This document shows positions 1 through 6,024 of a stretch of DNA of 6,024 bases, piece after piece. The stretch's first letter is position 1; every line of letters begins with the position of its first letter. Source of the stretch: Chloroflexota bacterium (GTDB taxonomy: Bacteria; Chloroflexota; Anaerolineae; Anaerolineales; UBA11579). Under the pieces are notes generated by a model. The model had not been told where the DNA came from. It did not search any database and saw nothing but the letters and a program-made list of their open reading frames with translations. Location of the stretch: NCBI GenBank assembly GCA_003486225.1, contig DNGN01000049.1:4242-10265 (forward strand), given 5' to 3'. A program made the position numbers and the translations under genes.

Positions 1-777
1 CGGGGAGAGATCTTGTTTGAGCAGGTGGATTTTGCCTATACTGACCAGGAAAAAGTGCTCAATCAGTTCGATCTTCACATCCAGCCCGGGGAGAATATTG
101 CCCTGGTGGGGCATACTGGAGCGGGAAAATCTTCTGTTGCCAAGCTGGTAGCGCGCTTCTATGAGTTCCAGTCCGGCAAATTGCTGATCGATGGCATCGA
201 TATTCGCAGCCTGGACCTGATCGAGTATCGCAAGCACCTGGGGATTGTCTCTCAGATCCCGTTCTTGTTTTCAGGTACAGTAGTGGAAAATATTCGCTAT
301 GCCAACCCGGATGCCAAAGATTCAGAAATATTATCCCTGGCAAAACGGATTGGGGATGGGGAATGGCTGGAAACCCTGCCGCATGGCCTGGAAACAGAGG
401 TCGGGGAGCGCGGTGGGCGTCTCTCGATGGGGCAGCGCCAGCTGGTTTCCCTGCTGCGAGTGCTGGTCCAGCGACCGGTTATTTTTATCCTCGATGAGGC
501 CACCGCCAGCATTGATCCCTTTACTGAATGGCAGATCCAGCAAGGGCTCAACATGATCTTGCGCGATACGACCAGTATCCTGATCGCCCACCGGCTTTCA
601 ACTGTGCGGGCAGCCGACCGCATCATCGTGCTTGAAAATGGACACATTATTGAAGAAGGCAACCACGATGGCTTGCTTTCCGCCGCCGGACATTATGCCG
701 ACTTGTATAATACTTACTTCCGCCATCAGAGTTTATCTTATGTGGAACAGGCGGCTGAATTTTCTAAACCAAACTAG
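1..777 (+). CDS. ABC exporter, C-terminal ATP-binding domain (5'-truncated by window)
   Basis: This is the nucleotide-binding half of an ABC exporter, which hydrolyses ATP on the cytoplasmic face to drive transport. The frame is open from base 1 (reads RGEILFEQVDFAY), which is the usual beginning of an exporter NBD after its membrane domain, so the TTG at 13 is not a real start and the gene continues upstream. Numbering from that TTG: A-loop Tyr9, Walker A GHTGAGKS at 33-40, Q-loop Gln81, signature LSMGQ at 137-141 (Met replaces the usual Gly), Walker B VIFILDE ending at Glu162, D-loop ASID at 165-168, and H-loop His193 in IAHRLST. All catalytic residues are present, so it should be active. 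The order and spacing fit the exporter (MsbA/LmrA-like) class. The substrate cannot be told from the NBD. Such genes often sit in pairs forming heterodimers, but the partner would lie outside the window. Its stop is 151 bp before the kinase gene, so it probably forms a separate unit. Confidence 0.95.
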   Translation, partial: RGEILFEQVDFAYTDQEKVLNQFDLHIQPGENIALVGHTGAGKSSVAKLVARFYEFQSGKLLIDGIDIRSLDLIEYRKHLGIVSQIPFLFSGTVVENIRYANPDAKDSEILSLAKRIGDGEWLETLPHGLETEVGERGGRLSMGQRQLVSLLRVLVQRPVIFILDEATASIDPFTEWQIQQGLNMILRDTTSILIAHRLSTVRAADRIIVLENGHIIEEGNHDGLLSAAGHYADLYNTYFRHQSLSYVEQAAEFSKPN

Positions 778-811
778 CAAATTGCTAACATACTTGACCG
801 CCCGGACAAAA

Positions 812-847
812 AATAAGGACCTGTTCGCCAAAAAATCAAGTCCTTTT
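812..847 (+). terminator. weak candidate terminator hairpin after the ABC gene
   Basis: AAGGAC (815-820) can pair with GTCCTT (840-845), and AA at 812-813 can pair with TT at 846-847 if one T is bulged. The 3' arm runs into a TTTT tract. The loop is 19 bases and the stem is only about six pairs, so this is weak. A competing pairing exists between ACTTGA (792-797) and TCAAGT (836-841). The position, 35 bases after the ABC stop and ahead of a plausible promoter, suits a terminator, but a functional role is inference. Confidence 0.3.
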
Positions 848-863
848 GCTTCAGCGTATGAAA

Positions 864-884
864 CTGTCATTGAGATGTCACTGA
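864..884 (+). promoter_or_regulatory. direct-repeat operator candidate, PhoB-box-like
   Basis: Two near-identical 9-mers, TGTCATTGA (865-873) and TGTCACTGA (876-884), lie with an 11-bp period, about one helical turn, so both would face the same side of DNA. This is the geometry bound by OmpR/PhoB-family response-regulator dimers. Bases 864-881 also match the E. coli Pho-box pattern (CTGTCAT, four bases, CTGTCAY) at 14 of 18 positions, with both TGTCA cores intact. Each 9-mer also contains a small palindrome, TCAnTGA. The pair ends 7 bases before the proposed -35 hexamer, a usual place for an activator. The regulator is unknown, and direct use of the E. coli consensus in a distant phylum is only suggestive. 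Confidence 0.4.
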
Positions 885-891
885 ACTTATC

Positions 892-920
892 TTGTTTCTG
901 GTAAGACTCTTGCATACAAT
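892..920 (+). promoter_or_regulatory. predicted sigma70-like promoter for the kinase-FIST operon
   Basis: TTGTTT (892-897) and TACAAT (915-920) are separated by 17 bases, the optimal spacing, and each differs from the housekeeping consensus at two positions. A start site 6-8 bases after the -10 would fall at about 926-928, directly at the kinase ATG at 929. An overlapping AT-rich TAATAT at 923-928 is a less likely -10 because transcription would then begin inside the coding region. Prediction only; no transcription data. Confidence 0.45.
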
Positions 921-928
921 TGTAATAT

Positions 929-3900
929 ATGGATGAAGCAAAAGCATTCGACACTTCTGCTGTCTCCGCCAATGAATTTTGGAATCGCCTAGCTCCACTG
1001 CTGGTGTTAGGCTTTCAGGTCTTGGCGCTGTTCTTATTGATCGTTGCTGCAGTGTTGGCTTTTAGCTGGTTCGATCAGCCCGCATTGGGCTTTTTTGTAG
1101 ACCCTGCTATGGTCATTGGCAATGAGCAGCAGCCGCGCTACGAATGGGAAAAGCAAACCTTTCTGGAACAGATCCCAAACCAGGATGTGCTGTTAGCTAT
1201 TGATGCGCAGGAAGTGCAGCATGTCTTGGATTTGCAGCAGGTGCTGAGCCAGTATCAGGTGGGGGACCAGGTAGAGTTATTGCTTCAGGCGCGCAGCGGC
1301 CATATTATGTCCCAGACTGTTCAGCTGGGGAATTTCTCCAATTATGAGCGCATGATGTATTTCTTCCTGCCTTTCGTCCTGGCAGTAGGCTTTCTGGGGG
1401 CAGGTTTTTGGGCTGTACGTGTTCGTTTGGATGACCCATCGGCCAGGGTTTTTGGTATCCTGACAGCCTCTCTGGCTTTAGCCTTGGCCTGCTGGTTCGA
1501 CCTCTGGAGTACCCAACGTTTGGTGATTGTTTGGTTGTTCTCAATGGGTATATCTATTGGCGCTTTCCTGCATTTCTGGCTGCTTTTTCCCAAACCATAC
1601 CGGTTCTATCACCGCTCCCCGTATATAGGCTGGGCAGGCTATCTGGTGGGTATCGGTCTGGCAGGCTATGCAGTCTCGACCCTGCAAAATTACAATTTCC
1701 CCACACAATTCACTGAATCCAGGCAGCCCTTATGGATATTGGTGGTTTTATGCCTGTTGGTGTTTATGATCGGATTGATCGTACGGCGCTACTCCAGCAT
1801 CTCCCCGGTGGAATTAGAACAGTCCCGCATTGTGCTGTGGGGCAGTGGGTTGGCCCTCCTGCCGATGACAGGCTATTTGCTTGGCAAAATTTTCCAGCTG
1901 GATAGTTTTACGATCCCGCTGGTGGTTGCCCTGGCTCCCCTCGTGCTGCTCCCCTTATCCATCACCTATGCAATCCTGCGCTATCGAGTTGTGAATACAG
2001 ATTTGCTGATCAGCCGCACCCTGTACTATGCAATTCTCTCGCTGCTGGCAGGTGCCGGCTATGCTGCGCTGATCAGCGGGTTAGGCGTCATCTTCACCGA
2101 TCTGGTTTCAGTCGACAGCCCTTTCCTGATCGGGATTGTGGTCTTTGTGCTGGCTTTGATAATTAACCCGTTTCGTAACCAAGTCCAATTGATCCTGGAT
2201 TCGATTTTCTTCCGCGGTGAAGGCGCATACCGGCAGGATATGGATTCCTATGCGGAACGGATTTCTCACCTGGTGGAACTCCCAGCCATTGCCGGGCTGA
2301 TGCGAGAATATGTGACCCAGCATCTGGAGCCTTTACGCCTGCATATCTATGTTTATGACGCGCTGGTTGACCGCTACGTCCCCACATTGGGGGAAGATGG
2401 AAGACCGACCACCGATATCCGCTTCCCAAGGAACAGCGGCCTGGTTCACCGCTTATCCAGCAAGCGCAAGACCTTTTTCCTCGATATGCAAGACACGCTG
2501 CCGCATCAGCTGCAAAATGAACGCGCACGCCTGGCACTTTTGGGCGCCCAGCTTTTCATCGCGCTGCCAGGCCAAGAGCGCCTTTCTGGCTGGCTGGCCT
2601 TAGGCCCGCGCGCCTCCGGCGAACGCTATACCGGCCACGACCTGGACTTTCTTTCCAATCTGGCTGATCATGCCGCCAAGGCGATTGAACGAGCGCAGGT
2701 GATGGCGGATAAAGACCGCCGTGTGCATGAGATGAATGTCCTGACCCGGGTAGCCCAGGGGATTAATATCACGATCAATTTCGATGATATTTTGGAGTTG
2801 TTATATGCCCAGAGCAGTCAGGTCATCCCCCTAGATGATTTCAACATCACGCTGTATAACGAAGCCACCAATCTTCTGCGCCATGTTTTTTTGGTGCAGA
2901 AAGATGATCGCATCTCTGAACTGGAAAATGAGAGCATCCCGCTGGGATATGGGCTGGAACGCGAAGTGCTCCAGCTGCGCAGGCCGATCATCACAGACGA
3001 TTACCAGCAAGAATGCCGCAACCGGCGGGTTATCCCGAATAAAAAGGGCATCTATGCCTGGATGGGGGTTCCGCTCAACGCGGGTGCCGAGGTGATTGGT
3101 GTGATCGCCGTGGGGAGTTATAACCCGGCTATCCTCTACACCGAGGACCAGCATAACATCTTGCAGGCGATTGCTGACCAGGCTGCGGGTGCCATTGTAA
3201 AAGCCCGCTTGTTAGAAGAAACAGAAATCAGGGCACGCCAGCTTGCCAGCCTCAACGAGGTGACCCGCGGGTTGACCTCAACCCTGGAGCTTGATCCCTT
3301 GCTGGAAGATATTATGAGCAGCGCTGTCGAGATTTTAGATTGTGAAGCAGGCAGCCTGCTGCTGGTTGACCCTGATCTTCAAGAATTGGTGTACGAGGTT
3401 GTGATTGGGCCTGTAGCCGATGAGTTTCTTGGCAGCCGCCAACCCGTTGGTATCGGCTTGGCCGGCAAGGTCGCCGAATCGATGGAACCTATGATTGTCA
3501 ACAATGTGGAACAAAGCCCGGATTGGAATTCTACACCCGACCAGGAAACCGGATTTGTTACCCGTGGTATGTTGGTGGTGCCAATGCTCTACAAGGGCAG
3601 TGTCATTGGGGTGCTGGAAGTGATTAATAAAAAGAATAAAATGCCGTTCACCATCGATGACCAGGAACTGTTGAATGCCTTTGCCGGACAAGCAGCCGTG
3701 GCGGTTGAAAATGTGCGCCTGTATATGCAGACAGACCAGGAACTGGCCAACCGTGTTGAAGAGCTTTCTGTCATGCAGCGTATTGACCGGGAGCTGAACA
3801 CCTCCCTGGACATTGGCAAGGCAATGGAAATAACCCTTGAATGGGCCATGCGCCAGTCCCAATCGATGTCGGGCCTGGTGGGGGTGCTGGTGGAAGATGG

Positions 3901-4966
3901 TTTACAGGTGATGGCCTCCCAGGGCTATTCTTATCAACTGTCCAAATACGAGACAGGCGTGCTGCCCCTCGATCTGCCCGCCTTGGCATCTGTGCTCGGA
4001 GAAGGCCGGCTATATCAACCGGATACCGAGGAACTGGCCCAGTCCTCTTTGCTGGAAAATGCCCAGAGCCAGTTGGCTGTTCCTATCCGCCGAGAAGCAG
4101 AGGTAATCGGTTTGATCCTGCTGGAAAGCTTATCCGGCGACCATTACAATGAAAACACCATCGACTTCATTACCCGTCTGAGCGACCACGCCAGTATTGC
4201 CATCTCGAATGCCCAGCTGTATTCCGAGGTGCAGCGGGCCAACCTGGCCAAAAGCGATTTTGTCTCCTTCGTGTCTCATGAACTGAAAACCCCCATGACC
4301 TCCATCCGCGGATATGCTGACCTGTTGGCCGCCGGAAGTGTTGGGCAGGTTACCGAACCGCAAATGGAATTCCTGACCACAATCCGATCCAATATTCAGC
4401 GTATGGCGACTCTGGTCTCTGATCTGGCGGATATCTCGCGCATCGAAGCCGGGCGGCTGCATCTTGAGTTTTCGCCTGTGGTCTTGAATGAGGTTGTCGA
4501 TGAGGTTGTCCGCAGCACGCTGGGTCTGGCAAAAGAGAAAGATCACCAGGTGATGGCAGATATCCCGCACGATCTGCCGAAAGTATGGGGAGACCGAAAC
4601 CGTTTGGTGCAGATCCTGACAAACCTGTTGAGCAATGCGATCAAATATACGCCAGAAGGCGGGGAGGTGACTCTGCGCGCCCGCCTGGCAGACAATGAGT
4701 GGGACCCAGCAGGGGTGCCTCAGGTGGTTCATATTCAAGTCATCGATAATGGGATTGGTATCAAGCTGGAAGACCAGGCGAAGATATTCCAGCAGTATTT
4801 CCGGACAGACGAAGGCAGAGACACCGCCTCTGGTACCGGCTTGGGATTAAATATTTCCCGCTACCTTGTAGAAATCCAGGGCGGAAAAATCTGGTTTGTG
4901 AGCGAATTCGGCCGCGGCACGACCTTCCATTTTACCGTGCCGGTAGCAGAAGAAGAGGGGGTGTAG
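929..4966 (+). CDS. multi-sensor membrane histidine kinase (PDZ-like, ~10 TM, 4 GAF, HisKA, HATPase_c)
   Basis: A 1345-residue sensor kinase that should autophosphorylate on His1117 and pass phosphate to an unseen response regulator. Membrane helix 1 is at about 22-48. Residues 84-134 resemble a degenerate extracytoplasmic PDZ fold (DVLLAIDAQEV, then GDQVELLL). About nine more helices follow at roughly 144-163, 174-190, 198-220, 232-251, 267-285, 301-321, 328-350, 364-389 and 397-412; basic loops (R164/R166, K222-R229, R286-R287, R351-R353) alternate as the positive-inside rule requires, placing both termini in the cytoplasm. The LLISRTLYYAIL and NPFRNQVQLILD motifs are typical of this membrane-sensor family. 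GAF modules lie at about 447-590 (divergent), 598-761, 771-931 and 944-1097. HisKA spans 1107-1173 with SHELKTP; the E1118-x-x-T1121 pattern suggests phosphatase activity too. HATPase_c at 1218-1338 keeps the N-box (NLLSNAIKYTP), DNGIGI and GTGLGLNI. There is no receiver domain. The ATG at 929 is chosen because an in-frame stop lies at 923-925; there is no Shine-Dalgarno sequence. Ligands are unknown. Confidence 0.95.
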   Translation: MDEAKAFDTSAVSANEFWNRLAPLLVLGFQVLALFLLIVAAVLAFSWFDQPALGFFVDPAMVIGNEQQPRYEWEKQTFLEQIPNQDVLLAIDAQEVQHVLDLQQVLSQYQVGDQVELLLQARSGHIMSQTVQLGNFSNYERMMYFFLPFVLAVGFLGAGFWAVRVRLDDPSARVFGILTASLALALACWFDLWSTQRLVIVWLFSMGISIGAFLHFWLLFPKPYRFYHRSPYIGWAGYLVGIGLAGYAVSTLQNYNFPTQFTESRQPLWILVVLCLLVFMIGLIVRRYSSISPVELEQSRIVLWGSGLALLPMTGYLLGKIFQLDSFTIPLVVALAPLVLLPLSITYAILRYRVVNTDLLISRTLYYAILSLLAGAGYAALISGLGVIFTDLVSVDSPFLIGIVVFVLALIINPFRNQVQLILDSIFFRGEGAYRQDMDSYAERISHLVELPAIAGLMREYVTQHLEPLRLHIYVYDALVDRYVPTLGEDGRPTTDIRFPRNSGLVHRLSSKRKTFFLDMQDTLPHQLQNERARLALLGAQLFIALPGQERLSGWLALGPRASGERYTGHDLDFLSNLADHAAKAIERAQVMADKDRRVHEMNVLTRVAQGINITINFDDILELLYAQSSQVIPLDDFNITLYNEATNLLRHVFLVQKDDRISELENESIPLGYGLEREVLQLRRPIITDDYQQECRNRRVIPNKKGIYAWMGVPLNAGAEVIGVIAVGSYNPAILYTEDQHNILQAIADQAAGAIVKARLLEETEIRARQLASLNEVTRGLTSTLELDPLLEDIMSSAVEILDCEAGSLLLVDPDLQELVYEVVIGPVADEFLGSRQPVGIGLAGKVAESMEPMIVNNVEQSPDWNSTPDQETGFVTRGMLVVPMLYKGSVIGVLEVINKKNKMPFTIDDQELLNAFAGQAAVAVENVRLYMQTDQELANRVEELSVMQRIDRELNTSLDIGKAMEITLEWAMRQSQSMSGLVGVLVEDGLQVMASQGYSYQLSKYETGVLPLDLPALASVLGEGRLYQPDTEELAQSSLLENAQSQLAVPIRREAEVIGLILLESLSGDHYNENTIDFITRLSDHASIAISNAQLYSEVQRANLAKSDFVSFVSHELKTPMTSIRGYADLLAAGSVGQVTEPQMEFLTTIRSNIQRMATLVSDLADISRIEAGRLHLEFSPVVLNEVVDEVVRSTLGLAKEKDHQVMADIPHDLPKVWGDRNRLVQILTNLLSNAIKYTPEGGEVTLRARLADNEWDPAGVPQVVHIQVIDNGIGIKLEDQAKIFQQYFRTDEGRDTASGTGLGLNISRYLVEIQGGKIWFVSEFGRGTTFHFTVPVAEEEGV
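4955..4961 (+). promoter_or_regulatory. ribosome binding site of the FIST gene, inside the kinase 3' end
   Basis: The purine tract GAGGGGG lies 9 bases before the ATG at 4971 and within the last codons of the kinase. It supports 4971 rather than the next in-frame ATG at 4983, which has no purine-rich leader. Its position inside the upstream gene suggests translational coupling. Confidence 0.6.
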
Positions 4967-4970
4967 CTCG

Positions 4971-6024
4971 ATGTCAGTTAATATGGCTGTCGGACAGGCA
5001 TTTTCCGTGGAAGGCCGCGAGGCGGTATCCAACGCGGTCTACCAGGCCCGTCTTACCTTGGGCAGCGCTGACATCGATTTTGGCGTGGTGATTGCTTCCT
5101 TTGAGTACGATTTTCAGGCCATTTTTATGTCAGCCCAGACGCAAATTGGTGATGTGCCGTTGATTGGGTTCAGCACCTCCGGCGAGCTGACACAAACAGG
5201 CAGCCATCGCCGCTCGGTTGTGGTTGCATTGTTCTCGGGGGATCAGCTGGATTGCCGTTCAGCCTGGTTGCCTGGCTTTTCGGATAACAGTGCCCAGGTT
5301 ACGCGCGAAATGATCCGCTTATTATCCCTGACAAGCGAGCAAAAGGGGCTGCTCTTGCTGGTTTCAGACGGCCTGAACGGAAATTATGAAGAAGTGGTCA
5401 GTAATTTGCCCCCTGGCCGTTATCAGCTTGCGGGGTGCCTGGCGGGTGGCGATGTGCGCTTAGGCCGCACCCACCAGTTAGCAGGCAACCGTTCTGGTGC
5501 CGGCGGGTTGGCAGCGGCTTTTGTATCTGGGCCCGACTTGAGGGTTGGCGTTGGAACCGCTCACGGCTGGAAGCCTGTAGGTGCTAAGTTTATGATTACC
5601 AAGGTGCACGGCCCCTGGGTCCGATCTTTGGATCATAAGACCGCTGCTGAAGGATATGCCAGCCTCTTTGGCCGGCAAGCCCGAGACTGGTCTTTCCCGC
5701 CACTCAATACGCTGGTTCGGTTGTATCCCTTAGGGATCGAGAGAAACGGCCAGCCTCTGCTGGTCAGGACTCCGCTGCGTGTTGAAACCGATGGCAGCCT
5801 GCGCATGAGCGCTGAAGTGCAGGAAAATGAAGTCGGACACTTGTTGGTGGGCAGCCGGGAAAAATGTATCGAAGCGGCCCGCCAGGCGGCCAGAACAGCG
5901 CTTGAAAACCTGGACGGCGCAGTGCCAAAACTGGCTTTGGTGATGGCCGACGTTTCCTGGCAGATGCTTTTCCAGGGCTATGAAGGCGCAGACATCGCGG
6001 CCATCCGGGAAGAACTTGGCGACA
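4971..6024 (+). CDS. FIST-domain signal-transduction protein (3'-truncated by window)
   Basis: 351 codons are visible, with no stop before the window edge. The family is recognised from its motif order: GFSTSGEL (66-73), the AGCLAGGD variant of the family's GG-x-AGD element (154-161), HGWKPVG (198-204), a V-x-x-LD-x-K-x-A element (217-225) followed by Tyr229, and the EGADIAAIREELGD stretch (338-351) that comes near the end of FIST_C. FIST_N is therefore about 1-205 and FIST_C about 225 onward. The family was described as a putative small-ligand (possibly amino acid) sensing module found with kinases, cyclases and chemotaxis-like proteins; that role is a prediction for the family. There is no signal peptide or membrane helix, so it should be cytoplasmic. 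It starts 4 bases after the kinase stop, in the same operon. Most of FIST_C has been seen, so either the protein ends soon (about 380-400 residues) or an output domain is fused beyond the edge; the window cannot decide. Confidence 0.88.
   Translation, partial: MSVNMAVGQAFSVEGREAVSNAVYQARLTLGSADIDFGVVIASFEYDFQAIFMSAQTQIGDVPLIGFSTSGELTQTGSHRRSVVVALFSGDQLDCRSAWLPGFSDNSAQVTREMIRLLSLTSEQKGLLLLVSDGLNGNYEEVVSNLPPGRYQLAGCLAGGDVRLGRTHQLAGNRSGAGGLAAAFVSGPDLRVGVGTAHGWKPVGAKFMITKVHGPWVRSLDHKTAAEGYASLFGRQARDWSFPPLNTLVRLYPLGIERNGQPLLVRTPLRVETDGSLRMSAEVQENEVGHLLVGSREKCIEAARQAARTALENLDGAVPKLALVMADVSWQMLFQGYEGADIAAIREELGD

Noticed and set aside
297..662. 121-codon antisense open frame inside the ABC gene
   Set aside because: It covers the signature, Walker B and H-loop codons of the real gene, and its product is low in hydrophobic core pattern with no known motif.
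632..904. 90-codon + strand open frame overlapping the ABC gene end
   Set aside because: It is out of frame with the ABC gene for more than half its length, and the part in the gap has no protein-like features. The ABC frame clearly runs to 777.
778..928. CRISPR, tRNA, attachment site or mobile element in the gap
   Set aside because: The 151-base gap has no cloverleaf pattern, no repeat-spacer series and no terminal inverted repeats; only the weak hairpin, the direct repeat and the promoter candidate were seen.
733..972. 79-codon antisense open frame spanning the intergenic gap
   Set aside because: It would overlap both flanking genes and the proposed promoter. There is no homology that I recognise and no ribosome site, and its length is unremarkable.
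3335..3862. 175-codon antisense open frame
   Set aside because: It is opposite the third GAF module, has no family features and no ribosome site that I can see, and is explained by the coding strand.
4488..4511. Two tandem 12-base units, ATGAGGTTGTC plus one base
   Set aside because: They encode NEVVDEVV in the region between the HisKA helices and the ATPase domain. A two-copy in-frame repeat in a helical segment needs no special explanation.
4130..4738. 202-codon antisense open frame
   Set aside because: It lies wholly opposite the HisKA/HATPase region, whose + strand motifs are unmistakable. The antisense product shows no recognisable domain and is a codon-bias shadow.

Overview
The window reads as a moderate-GC bacterial chromosome segment with all recognisable genes on the + strand. 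The style of the kinase (a multi-pass membrane sensor, several GAF modules, and a VSFVSHELKTPMTSIRGY-type H-box), together with the FIST neighbour and the LSMGQ-type ABC exporter, resembles Chloroflexota (Anaerolineae-like) genomes. That assignment is an impression from sequence style, not a search result.

Layout. Bases 1-777 hold the 3' part of an ABC exporter gene: the whole nucleotide-binding domain is present, and its membrane domain lies upstream of the window. Bases 778-928 are the only real intergenic gap. It contains a weak terminator-like hairpin, a pair of TGTCAyTGA direct repeats at 11-bp spacing that resembles a PhoB-type box, and a plausible sigma70-like promoter placed so close to the next ATG that the mRNA would be nearly or fully leaderless. 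Bases 929-4966 encode a 1345-residue hybrid-input sensor histidine kinase: an extracytoplasmic PDZ-like domain, about ten membrane helices, four GAF modules (the first divergent), then intact HisKA and HATPase_c domains. Four bases after its stop, at 4971, a FIST-domain protein begins and runs off the window at 6024.

How the genes fit together. The kinase and the FIST gene are tightly spaced and probably co-transcribed and translationally coupled. FIST domains are proposed ligand-sensing input modules, and here the FIST protein is separate, soluble and adjacent to a kinase that already has several possible sensory modules. A reasonable inference is one signalling unit in which the FIST protein feeds the kinase or a later component. 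No response regulator or output gene is visible, so the target is unknown. The ABC exporter is separated by the gap and is probably an independent transcription unit.

The families are all recognisable. The less ordinary points are the kinase's input architecture, the FIST coupling, the direct-repeat site, and the possible leaderless start.
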